The notes below the pieces were generated by a model, which saw nothing but the letters and a program-made list of their open reading frames with translations, was not told the DNA's origin and made no database searches. Positions 36,039 through 48,090 of a DNA stretch of 64,000 bases are shown piece after piece (within the stretch, counting starts at the first letter, position 1; every line of letters begins with the position of its first letter). This DNA is from Sipunculus nudus (lineage: Eukaryota; Annelida; Sipuncula; Golfingiida; Sipunculidae), in assembly GCA_026874595.1 (NCBI GenBank), contig CM049315.1, positions 62,927,389 to 62,991,388 of the forward strand. The letters run 5' to 3'. Position numbers and translations under genes: made by a program.

Positions 36039-36041
36039 ATT

Positions 36042-36052
36042 CGTTTTAGAAG
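36042..36052 (+). repeat. Putative target-site duplication, right
   Basis: CGTTTTAGAAG follows the right end of the insertion. The satellite monomer then continues in phase with CTTCATCAGGCCATTAAG. Confidence 0.8.
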
Positions 36053-39000
36053 CTTCATCAGGCCATTAAGAACCAGTTAGAAACGTCTTTTACGCCGAAA
36101 TCAGCTCGTTTTTTCGTAATACAAGATCGTGATTTGTGCAGAAACGGCTGATTTAAACTGCGATAGAAGCGGTTTAATAGCTTCATCAGGCCATTTAGAA
36201 ATTGGTAAAAACGTCGCTCTTGCTGAAATCAGATCGGTTTTTGCGTAATACAAGATCGTGTTTTGTGCAAAGATGACCGATTTAAACTGCGAAAGAAGCG
36301 TTTTAGAAGCTTCATCAGGCCATTAAGAACCAGTTAGCAACGTCGTTTTTGCCCGAAATCAGCTCGGTTTTTTTTTTTGCGTAATTCAAAATCGTCTGTG
36401 GTGCAAAGATGACCGATTTAAACTGCTAAAGAAGCGTTTTAGCAGATTCATCAGGCAATTAAGAAGTTAGAAACGTCGTTTTTGCTAAAATCAGCTCGAT
36501 TTTTTAGTGTAATATAAGATCGTGTTTGTGCAAAGATGACCAATTTAAACTGCAAAAGAAGAGTTTAAGAAGGTTCAATAGGGCACTTAAAACCAGTTAC
36601 AAAGATCTTTTTTGCCGAAATCGACTCGGTTTTTGCGTTATAATAGATCATGATCCGTGCAAAAATGGCCAGTTTAAACTGCGAAAGAAGCGTTTCAGAA
36701 ACTTCATTAGGCGACTTAAAACCCGTTACAATCGTCGTTTTCGTCGCAATCAGCTCGGTTTTCGCGTACTACAAGATCGTGTGTTGTGCAAAAATGGCCG
36801 TTTAAATTGCAAATGAAGCATTTTAATAGCTTCATCAGGCCATTTAAAACAAGTTACAAACGTCGTTTTTGCCGAAATCAGCTCGGTTTTCGCTTTAAAC
36901 AAGATCGTGTCTTGTGCAATGATCACCGATTTAAACTGTGAAAGAAGCGTTTTAGAAGCTTCATCAGGCCATTAAGAACCAGTTAGAAACGTCGTTTTTG
37001 CTGAAATCAGCTCGATTTTTTTGCGTAATGCAAGATCGTGTTTGTGCAAATATTGCAGATTTAAATTGCAAAAGAATCAACTCAGCAGCTTTATTAGGCC
37101 ATTTAGAACCAGATACCAACGTCTTTTTCGCCGAAATCAGCTCGGTTTTTGCGTAATACAAGACCGTGTTTTGTGCAAAGATGACCGATTTAAACTGCGA
37201 AAGAAGCGTTTTAGAAGCTTCATCAGGCCATTAAGAACCAGTTAGCAACGTCGTTTTTGCTGAAAACAGCTCGGTTTTTTTTTTTGCGTAATACAAAATC
37301 GTGATTTGTGCAGAAACGGCTGATTTAAACTGTGATAGAAGCGTTTTAATAGCTTCATTAGGCCATTTAGAAATTGGTAAAAACGTCGCTCTTGCTGAAA
37401 TCAGATCGGTTTTCGCGTAATACAACATCGTGTTGTGCAAAATAGAACATTAAAATTGCAAAAGAAGCAATTCAGAAGCTCAATTAGGCCATTTAGAACC
37501 GGGTACAAACATCGATATCGCCGAAATCAGCTAGGTTTTTGCCTAATTCATGATCGTGTGTTGTGCAAAAATTGCAGATTTAAATTGCAAAAGAAGCAAT
37601 TCAGAAGCTTTATTAGGCCGTTTAGAACCAGATACAAACGTCTTTTACGCCGAAATCAGCTCGGTTTTGGGCTAATTCAGGAACGTGTGTTGTGCAAAAA
37701 TTACAGATTTCAATTGCAAAAGAAGCAATTCAGAAGCTTCATTAGGCCGTTTAGAATCAGATACAAACGTCTTTTACGACGAAATCAGCTCGGTTTTTTC
37801 GTAATACAAGATCGTGATTTGTGAAGAAACGGCTAATATAAACTGCGATAGAGGCGTTTAAATAGCTTCATTAGGCCATTTAGAAATTGGTAAAAACGTC
37901 GCTATTGCTGAAATCAGATCGGTTTGCGCGTATTACAAGATCGTGTTGTGCAAAATAGAAGATTAAAATTGCAAAAGAAGCAATTCAGAAGCTCCATTAG
38001 GCCATTTAGAACCGGGTACAAACATCGATCTCGCCGAAATCAGCTAGGTTTTTGCCTAATTCATGATCGTGTGTTGTGCAAAAATTGCAGATTTAAATTG
38101 CAAAAGAAGCAATGCAGAAGCTTCATTAGGCCGTTTAGAACCAGATACAAACATCTTTTACGCCGAAATCAGCTCGGTTTTTGCGTAATACAAAATCGTG
38201 TTTTGTGCAAAGATGACCGATTTAAACTGCAAAAGAAGCGTTTAAGAAACTTTATCAGGCCATTAAGAATCAGTTAGGAACGTCGTTTTTGCTGAAATCA
38301 GCTCGGTTCTTTTGCGTAATATAGGATCCTGTTTTGTGCAAAATGGCCGATTTAAACTGCGAAAGAAGCGTTTTAGAAGCTTCATTTGTCCATTTACAAC
38401 CAGTTACAAAAGTCGTTTTTGCCGAAATCAGCGCGATTTTTGCGTTATACAAGATCGTACGTTGTGAATAAATGGCCGATTTGAACTGCGAAAGAAGCGT
38501 TTTAATAGCTTCATCATGCCATTTAGAAATTGTTAAAAACGTCGCTTTTGCTGAAATCAGATCGGTTTTGCGTAGTACAAGATCGTGTTGTGCAAAATAG
38601 AAGATTAAAATTGCAAAAGAAGCAATTCAGAAGCTCCATTAGGCCATTTAGAACCGGGTACAAACATCGATCTCGCCGAAATCAGCTAGGTTTTTGACTA
38701 ATTCATGATCGTGTGTTGTGCAAAAATTGCAGATTTAAATTGCAAAAGAAGCAATTCAGAAGCTTCATTAGGCCGTTTAGAACCAGATACAAACATCTTT
38801 TACGCCGAAATCAGCTCGGTTTTTGCGTAATACAAAATCGTGTTTTGTGCAAAGATGACCGATTTAAACAGCAAAAGAAGCGTTTAAGAAGCTTTTTCAG
38901 GCCATTAAGAATCAGTTAGGAACGTCGTTTTTGCTGAAATCAGCTCGGTTTTTTTTTTGCGTAATATAGGATCGTGTGTTGTGCAAAGATGATCGATTTA

Positions 39001-41402
39001 AACTGCAAAAGAAGCCTTTTAGAAGCTTCATCAGGCCATTAAGAACCAGTTAGAAACGTCGTTTTTGCTGAAATCAGCTCGATTTTTTTGCGTAATGCAA
39101 GATCGTGTTTCTGCAAATATTGCAGATTTAAATTGCAAAAGAATCAATTCAGGAGCTTTATTAGGCCATTTAGAACAAGATACCAACGTCTTTTTCGCCG
39201 AAATCAGCTCGATTTTTTGCGTAATACAAAATCGTGTGTTGTGCAAAGATGACCGATTTAAACTGCTTAAGAAGCGTTTTAGAAGCTTCATCAGGCCATT
39301 AAGAACCAGTTAGAAACGTCTTTTACGCCGAAATCAGCTCGTTTTTTTCGTAATACAAGATCGTGATTTGTGCAGAAACGGCTGATTTAAACTGCGATAG
39401 AAGCGTTTTAATAGCTTCATTAGGCCATTTAGAAATTTGTAAAAACGTCGCTCTTGCTGAAATCAGATCGGTTTTTGCGTAATACAAGATCGTGTTTTGT
39501 GCAAAGATGACCGATTTAAACTGCGAAAGAAGCGTTTTAGAAGCTTCATCAGGCCATTAAGAACCAGTTAGCAACGTCGTTTTTGCTGAAATCAGCTCGG
39601 TTTTTTTTTGCGTAATACAAAATCGTGATTTGTGCAGAAACGGCTGATTTAAACTGCGATAGAAGCGTTTTAATAGCTTCATTAGGCCATTTAGAAATTG
39701 GTAAAAACGTCGCTCTTGCTGAAATCAGATCGGTTTTCGCGTAAAACAACATCGTGTTGTGCAAAATAGAAGATTAAAATTGCAAAAGAAGCAATTCAGA
39801 AGCTCCATTAGGCCATTTAGAACCGGGTACAAAAATCGATATCGCCGAAATCAGCTAGGTTTTTGCCTAATTCATGATCGTGTGTTGTGCAAAAATTGCA
39901 GATTTAAATTGCAAAAGAAGCAATTCAGAAGCTTTATTAGGCCGTTTAGAACCAGATACAAACGTCTTTTACGCCGAAATCAGCTCGGTTTTTGCGTAAT
40001 ACAAGATCGTGTTTTGTGCAAAGACGACCGATTTCAACTGAGAAAGAAGCGTTTTAGAAGCTTCATAAGCCATTAAGAACCAGATACAAACGTCGTTTTT
40101 GCTGAAATCAGCTCGGTTTTTTTTTTGCGTAATACAAAATCGTGATTTGTGCAGAAACGGCTGATTTAAACTGCGATAGAAGCGTTTTAGTAGCTTCATT
40201 AGGTCATTTAGAAATTGGTAAAAACGTCGCTCTTGCTGAAATCAGATCGGTTTTCGCGTAATACAACATCGTGTTGTGCAAAATAGAAGATTAAAATTGC
40301 AAAAGGAGCAATTTTAGGAGCTCCATTAGGCCATTTAGAACCGGGTACAAACATCGATCTTGCCGAAATCAGATAGGTTTTTGGCTATTTCAGGAACGTG
40401 TGTTGTGCAAAAATTACAGATTTCAATTGCAAAAGAAGCAATTCAGAAGCTTCATTAGGCCGTTTAGAATCAGATACAAACGTCTTTTACGACGAAAACA
40501 GCTCGGTTTTTTCGTAATACAAGATCGTGATTTGTGAAGGAACGGCTAATATAAACTGCGATAGAAGCGTTTAAATAGCTTCATTAGGCAATTTAGAAAT
40601 TGTTAAAAACGTTGCTTTTGCTGAAATCAGATCGGTTTGCGCGTAGTACAAGATCGTGTTGTGCAAAATAGAAGATTAAAATTGCAAAAGAAGCAATTCA
40701 GAAGCTCCATTAGGCCATTTAGAACCGGGTACAAACATCGATCTCGCCGAAATCAGCTAGGTTTTTGGCTATTTCAGGAACGTGTGTTGTGCAAAAATTA
40801 CAGATTTCAATTGCAAAAGAAGCAATTCAGAAGCTTCATTAGGCCGTTTAGAATCAGATACAAACGTCTTTTACGACGAAATCAGCTCGGTTTTTTCGTA
40901 ATACAAGATCGTGATTTGTGCAGAAACGGCTGATATAAACTGCGATAGAAGCGTTTAAATAGCTTCATTAGGCCATTTAGAAATTGTTAAAAACGTCGCT
41001 TTTGCTGAAATCAGATCGGTTTGCGCGTCGTACAAGATCGTGTTGTGCAAAATAGAAGATTAAAATTGCAAAAGAAGCAATTCAGAAGCTCCATTAGGCC
41101 ATTTAGAACCGGGTACAAACATCGATCTCGCCGAAATCAGATAGGTTTTTGCCTAATTCATGATCGTGTGTTGTGCAAAAATTGCAGATTTAAATTGCAA
41201 AAGAAGCAATTCAGAAGCTTCATTAGACCGTTTAGAACCAGATACAAACATCTTTTACGCCGAAATCAGCTCGGTTTTTGCGTAATACAAGATCGTGTTT
41301 TGTGCAAAGATGACCGATTTAAACTGCAAAAGAAGCGTTTAAGAAGCTTCATCAGGCCATTAAGAATCAGTTAGGAACGTCGTTTTTGCTGAAATCAGCT
41401 CG

Positions 41403-41416
41403 TTTTTTTTTTTTTT
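41403..41416 (+). repeat. Longest T-tract in copy 1 (T14)
   Basis: A run of 14 Ts sits at the usual T-tract position of the monomer, where most monomers have 5-8. The equivalent tract in the second 20 kb copy (61438-61452) has 15. Length variation at this one position explains much of the monomer length spread. Confidence 0.85.
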
Positions 41417-42008
41417 GCGTAATACAAGATCGTGTGTTGTGCAAAGATGATCGATTTATACTGCAAAAGAAGCGTTTGAGAAACTTCATTAGGCCATTTA
41501 GAACCAGTTACAAATGTCGTTTTTTTGCCGAAATCAGCTCGGTTCTTGCGTTATATAGGATCCTGTTTTGTGCAATATGGCCGATTTAAACTGCGAAAGA
41601 AGCCTTTTAGAAGCTTCATTTGTCCATTTACAACCAGTTACAAAAGTCGTTTTTGCCGAAATCAGCGCGATTTTCGCGTTATACAAGATCGTACGTTGTG
41701 AATAAATGGCCGATTTGAACTGCAAAAGAAGCGTTTTAATAGCTTCATCAGGCCATTTAGAACAAGTTACGAACGTCTTTTTTCCCGAAAGAAGCTCGGT
41801 GTTCGCTTTATACAAGATCGTATCTTGTGCAATGATCTATGATTTAAACTGCGAAAGAAGCCTTTTAGAAGCTTCATCAGGGCATTAAGAACCAGTTAGA
41901 AACGTCGTTTTTGCTGAAATCAGCTCGATTTTTTTGCGTAATGCAAGATCGTGTTTGTGCAAACATAGCAGATTTAAATTGCAAAAGAATCAATTCAGGA
42001 GCTTTATT

Positions 42009-42137
42009 AGGCCATTTAGAACCAGATACCAACGTCTTTTTCGCCGAAATCAGCTCGGTTTTTGCGTAATACAAGACGGTGTTTTGTGCAAAGATGACCG
42101 ATTTAAACTGCCAAGGAAGCCTTTTAGAAGCTTCATC
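42009..42137 (+). repeat. Monomer present here, deleted in the 20 kb copy
   Basis: This 129 bp interval lies between two AGGCCATT landmarks (42009 and 42138). In the duplicate, sequence equivalent to the left of 42009 (TTTATTAGGCCATT) joins directly to sequence equivalent to 42138 onward (AAGAACCAGTTAGAAACG) at about 62046. The copy offset drops from 20036 to 19909 as a result. The breakpoint is in a segment identical in all monomers. Confidence 0.88.
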
Positions 42138-45100
42138 AGGCCATTAAGAACCAGTTAGAAACGTCTTTTACGCCGAAATCAGCTCTTTTTTCGTAATACA
42201 AGATCGTGATTTGTGCAGAAACGGCTGATTTAAACTGCGATAGAAGCGTTTTAATAGCTTCATTAGGCCATTTAGAAATTGGTAAAAACGTCGCTTTTGC
42301 TGAAATCAGATCGGTTTTCGCGTAATACAACATCGTGTTGTGCAAAAAAGAAGATTAAAATTGCAAAAGAAGCAATTCAGAAGCTCCATTAGGCCATTTA
42401 GAACCGGGTACAAACATCGATCTCGCCGAAATCAGCTAGGTTTTTGCCTAATTCATGATCGTGTGTTGTGCAAAAATTGCAGATTTAAATTGCAAAAGAA
42501 GCAATTCAGAAACTTTATTAGGCCGTTTAGAATCCGATACAAACGTCTTTTACGCCGAAATCAGCTCGGTTTTTGCGTAATACAAGATCGTGTTTTGTGC
42601 AAAGATGACCGATTTAAACTGCGAAAGAAGCGTTTTGAAAGCTTCATCAGGCCATTAAGAACCAGTTAGCAACGTCGTTTTTGCTGAAATCAGTTCGGTT
42701 TTTTTTTTGCGTAATTCAAAATCGTCTGTTGTGCAAAGATGACCGATTTAAACTGCTAAAGAAGCGTTTTAGAAGCTTCATCAGGCAATTAATCAGTTAG
42801 AAACGTCGTTTTTGCTAAAATCAGCTCGATTTTTTAGCGTAATATAAGATGGTGTTTGTCCAAAGATGACCGATTTAAACTGCAAAAGAAGAGTTAAAGA
42901 AGCTTCAATAGGCCACTTAAAACCAGTTACAAAGATCTTTTTTGAAGAAATCGACTCGGTTTTTGCGTTATAATAGATCATGATCCGTGCAAAAATGGTC
43001 AATTTAAACTGCGAAAGAAGCGTTTCAGAAACTTCATTAGGCGACTTAAAACCCGTTACAATCGTCGTTTTCGTCGCAATCAGCTCGGTTTTCGCGTACT
43101 ACAAGATCGTGTGTTGTGCAAAAATGGCCGTTCAAATTGCAAATGAAGCGTTTTAATAGCTTCATCAGGCCATTTAAAACAAGTTACAAACGTCGTTTTT
43201 GCCGAAATCAGCTAGGTTTTCGCTTTAAACAAGATCGTGTCTTGTGCAATGATCACCGATTTAAACTGTGAAAGAAGCGTTTTAGAAGCTTCATCAGGCC
43301 ATTAAGAACCAGTTAGAAACGTCGTTTTTGCTGAAATCAGCTCGATTTTTTTTTGCGTAATGCAAGATCGTGTTTGTGCAAATATTGCAGATTTAAATTG
43401 CAAAAGAATCAATTCAGGAGCTTTATTAGGCCATTTAAAACCAGATACCAACGTCTTTTCGCCGAAATCAGCTCGGTTTTTGCGTAATACAAGACCGTGT
43501 TTTGTGCAAAGATGACCGATTTAAACTGCCAAGGAACCTTTTAGAAGCTTCATCAGGCCATCAAAAACCAGTTAGTAACGTCTTTTTTGCTGAAATCAGC
43601 TCGATTTTTTGCGTAATACAAAATCGTGTGTTGTGCAAAGATTACCGATTTAAACTGCTAAAGAAGCGTTTTAGAAGCTTCATCAGGCCATTAAGAACCA
43701 GTTAGAAACGTCTTTTACGCCGAAATCAGCTCTTTTTTCCGTAATACATGATCGTGATTTGTGCAGAAACGGCTGATTTAAACTGCGATAGAAGCGTTTT
43801 AATAGCTTCATTAGGCCATTTAGAAATTGGTAAAAACGTCGCTCTTGCTGAAATCAGATCGGTTTTCGCGTAATACAACATCGTGTTGTGCAAAATAGAA
43901 GATTAAAATTGCAAAAGAAGCAATTCAGAAGCTCCATTAGGCCATTTAGAACCGGATACAAACATCCATCTCGCCGAAATCAGCTAGGTTTTTGCCTAAT
44001 TCAGGAACGTGTGTTGTGCAAAAATTACAGATTTCAATTGCAAAAGAAGCAATTCAGAAGCTTCATTAGGCCGTTTAGAATCAGATACAAACGTCTTTTA
44101 CGACGAAATCAGCTCGGTTTTTTCCTAATACAAGATCGTGATTTGTGCAGAAACGGCTAATATAAACTGCGATAGAAGCGTTTAAATAGTTTCATTAGGC
44201 CATTTAGAAATTGTTACAAACGTCGCTCTTGCTGAAATCAGATCGGTTTTCGCGTAGTAAAAGATCGTGTCTTGTGCAATGATCACCGATTTAAACTGCG
44301 AAAGAAGCCTTTTAGAAGCTTCATCAGGCCATTAAGAACCAGTTAGAAACGTCGTTTTTGCTGAAATCAGCTCGATTTTTTTGCGTAATGCAAGATCGTG
44401 TTTCTGCAAATATTGCAGATTTAAATTGTAAAAGAATCAATTCAGGAGCTTTATTAGACCATTTAGATCCAGATACCAACGTCTTTTTCGCCGAAATCAG
44501 CTCGTTTTTGCGTAATACAAGACCGTGTTTTGTGCAAAGATGACCGATTTAAACTGCCAAGGAAGCCTTTTAGAAGCTTCATCAGGCCATTAAGAACCAG
44601 TTAGCAACGTCGTTTTTGCTGAAATCAGCTCGATTTTTTGCGTAATACAAAATCGTGTGTTGTGCAAAGATGACCGATTTAAACTGCTTAAGAAGCGTTT
44701 AAGAAGCTTCATCAGGCCATTGAGAACCAGTTAGAAACGTCTTTTACGCCGAAATCAGCTCGTTTTTTTCGTAATACAAGATCGTGATTTGTGCAGAAAC
44801 GGCTGATTTAAACTGCGATAGAAGCGTTTTAATAGCTTCATTAGGCCATTTAGAAATTGGTAAAATCGTCGCTCTTGCTGAAATCAGATCGGTTTTTGCG
44901 TAATACAAGATCGTGTTTTGTGCAAAGATGACCGATTTAAACTGCTAAAGAAGCGTTTTAGAAGCTTCATCAGGCCACTAAGAACCAGTTAGAAACGTCT
45001 TTTACGCCGAAGTCAGCTCGTTTTTTTCGTAATACAAGATCGTGATTTGTGCAGAAACGGCTGATTTAAACTGCAATAGAAGCGTTTTAATAGCTTCATT

Positions 45101-45629
45101 AGGCCATTTAGAAATTGGTAAAAACGTCGCTCTTGCTGAAATCAGATCGGTTTTCGCGTAAAACAACATCGTGTTGTGCAAAATAGAAGATTAAAATTGC
45201 AAAAGAAGCAATTCAGAAGCTCCATTAGGCCATTTAGAACCGGGTACAAACATCGATCTCGCCGAAATCAGATAGGTTTTTGGCTATTTCAGGAACGTGT
45301 GTTGTGCAAAAATTACAGATTTCAATTGCAAAAGAAGCAAATCAGAAGCTTCATTAGGCCGTTTAGAATCAGATACAAACGTCTTTTACGACGAAATCAG
45401 CTCGGTTTTTTCGTAATACAAGATCGTGATTTGTGCAGAAACGGCTGATATAAACTGCGATAGAAGCGTTTAAATAGCTTCATTAGGCCATTTAGAAATT
45501 GTTAAAAACGTCGCTTTTGCTGAAATCAGATCGGTTTGCGCGTAGTACAAGATCGTGTTGTGCAAAATAGAAGATTAAAATTGCAAAAGAAGCAATTCAG
45601 AAGCTCCATTAGGCCATTTAGAACCTGGT

Positions 45630-48090
45630 ACAAACATCGATCTCGTCTAAATCAGATGGGTTTTTTGCCTAATTCATGATCGTGTGTTGTGCAAAAATTG
45701 CAGATTTAAATTACAAAAGAAGCAATTCAGAAGCTTCATTAGGCCGTTTAGAACCAGATACAAACATCTTTTACGCCGAAATCAGCTCGGTTTTTGCGTA
45801 ATACAAGATCGTGTTTTGTGCAAAGATGACCGATTTAAACTGCAAAAGAAGCGTTTAAGAAGCTTTATCAGGCCATTAAGAATCAGTTAGGAACGTCGTT
45901 TTTGCTGAAATCAGCTCGGTTTTTTTTTGCGTAATATAAGATCGTGTGTTGTGCAAAGATGATGATTTAAACTGCAAAAGAAGCGTTTGAGAAACTTCAT
46001 TAGGCCATTTAGAACCAGTTACAAATGTCGTTTTTTTGCCGAAATCAGATCGGTTTTTGCGTAATATAGGATCCTGTTTTGTGCAAAATGGCCAATTTAA
46101 ACTGCGATAGAAGCGTTTTAATAGCTTCATTAGGCCATTTAGAAATTGGTAAAAACGTCGCTCTTGCGGAAATCAAATCGGTTTTCGCGTAATACAACAT
46201 CGTGTTGTGCAAAATAGAAGATTAAAATTGCAAAAGAAGCAATTCAGAAGCTCCATTAGGCCATTTAGAACCGGGTACAAACATCGATCTCGCCGAAATC
46301 AGCTAGGTTTTTGGCTAATTCAGGAACGTGTGTTGTGCAAAAATTACAGATTTCAATTGCAAAAGAAGCAATTCAGAAGCTTCATTAGGCCGTTTAGAAT
46401 CAGATGCAAACGTCTTTTACGACGAAATCAGCTCGGTTTTTTCGTAATACAAGATCGTGATTTGTGCAGAAACGGCTAATATAAACTGCGATAGAAGCGT
46501 TTAAATAGCTTCATTATGCCATTTAGAAATTGTTAAAAACGTCGCTTTTGCTGAAATCAGATCGGTTTTCGCTTAGTACAAGATCGTGTTGTGCAAAAGA
46601 GAAGATTAAAATTGCAAAAGAAGCAATTCAGAAGCTCCATTAGGCCATTTAGTACCGGGTACAAACATCGATCTCGCCGAAATCAGCTAGGTTTTTCCCT
46701 AATTCATGATCGTGTGTTGTGCAAAAATTGCAGATTTAAATTGCAAAAGAAGCAATTCAGAAACTTTATTAGGCCGTTTAGAATCAGATACAAACGTCTT
46801 TTACGCCGAAATCAGCTCGGTTTTTGCGTAATACAAGATCGTGTTTTGTGCAAAGATGACCGATTTAAACTGCGAAAGAAGCGTTTTTAAAGCTTCATCA
46901 GGCCATTAAGAACCAGTTAGCAACGTCGTTTTTGCTGAAATCAGTTCGGTTTTTTTTTGCGTAATTCAAAATCGTCTGTTGTGCAAAGATGACCGATTTA
47001 AACTGCTAAAGAAGCGTTTTAGAAGCTTCATCAGGCAATTAAGAAGTTAGAAACGTCGTTTTTGCTAAAATCAGCTCGATTTTTTAGCGTAATATAAGAT
47101 GGTGTTTGTCCAAAGATGACCGATTTAAACTGCAAAAGAAGCAATTCAGAAGCTCCATCAGGCCATTAAGAACCTGGTACAAACATCGATCTCGCCTAAA
47201 TCAGCTGGGTTTTTTGCCTAATTCATGAATGTGTGTTGTGCAAAAATTGCAGATTTAAATTGCAAAAGAAGCATTTCAGAAGCTTCATTAGGCCGTTTAG
47301 AACCAGATACAAACATCTTTTACGCCGAAATCAGCTCGGTTTTTGCGTAATACAAGATCCTGTTTGTGCAAAGATGACCGATTTAAACTGCAAAAGAAGC
47401 GTTTAAGAAGCTTTTTCAGGCCATTAAGAATCAGTTAGGAACGTCGTTTTTGCTGAAATCAGCTCGGTTTTTTTTTTGCGTAATATAAGATCGTGTGTTG
47501 TGCAAAGATGATGATTTAAACTGCAAAAGAAGCGTTTGAGAAACTTCATTAGGCCATTTAGAACCAGTTACAAATGTCGTTTTTTTGCCGAAATCAGCTC
47601 GGTTTTTCCGTAATATAGGATCCTGTTTTGTGCAAAATGGCCGATTTAAACTGCGATAGAAGTGTTTTAATAGCTTCATTAGGCCATTTAGAAATTGGTA
47701 AAAACGTCGCTCTTGCGGAAATCAAATCGGTTTTCGCGTAATACAACATCGTGTTGTGCAAAATAGAAGATTAAAATTGCAAAAGAAGCAATTCAGAAGC
47801 TCCATTAGGCCATTTAGAACCGGGTACAAACATCGATCTCGCCGAAATCAGCTAGGTTTTTGGCTAATTCAGGAACGTGTGTTGTGCAAAAATTACAGAT
47901 TTCAATTGCAAAAGAAGCAATTCAGAAGCTTCATTAGGCCGTTTAGAATCAGATACAAACGTCTTTTACGCCGAAATCAGCTCGGTTTTTGCGTAATACA
48001 AGATCGTGTTTTGTGCAAAGATGACCGATTTAAACTGCGAAAGAAACGTTTTAAAAGCTTCATCAGGGCATTAAGAACCAGTTAGCAACG
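45630..48090 (+). repeat. 12-monomer (about 1550 bp) tandem period, 1.6 units
   Basis: The unusual monomer AACCTGGTACAAACATCGAT followed by GGGTTTTTTGCC occurs near 45620-45667 and again near 47172-47216. Following segments match at the same spacing (45876 to 47431 and 46207 to 47756, 1549-1555 bp). This is again 12 monomers, the sub-period seen at 0.5-5.2 kb, but with a different set of classes. Confidence 0.75.
47128..47185 (+). repeat. Chimeric monomer
   Basis: The monomer begins as the AAGATGACCGATTTAAACTGC class, passes into AAGCAATTCAGAAGCTCC, then CATCAGGCCATTAAG, and ends with AACCTGGTACAAACATCG. These variants belong to at least two different classes elsewhere. The equivalent place at 42890 and 62800 instead reads AGAAGAGTTAAAGAAGCTTC. 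The position marks a recombination junction that starts the second 12-monomer unit. Confidence 0.6.

Larger units (their letters stand above)
33959..36041. mobile_element. Foldback/MULE-like non-autonomous DNA transposon, copy 1
   Basis: A 2083 bp block interrupts a satellite monomer. Satellite sequence stops after GCGTTTTAGAAG and resumes with CGTTTTAGAAGCTTC, so the 11 bp CGTTTTAGAAG flanks the block on both sides as a putative target-site duplication. The ends are inverted repeats beginning ACAGGAACTCTCGGCCC, followed by tandem 16 bp subrepeats (CTCGGCCCCAGAGACA). Three bases outside ACAGG on each side (GTA and AAT) do not match each other. The core is AT-rich and encodes no recognisable transposase. 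Long TIRs with internal tandem subrepeats and a target duplication of about 9-11 bp are features known from Foldback and Mutator-like elements. That family assignment is inferred from structure, not from a database match. Confidence 0.82.

Noticed and set aside
35750-36058. 102-codon minus-strand and 74-codon plus-strand frames over the right TIR
   Set aside because: The peptides (repeats of SLGPS/SGAE or APETLGP type) are translations of the 16 bp TIR subrepeat, and both frames run into satellite.
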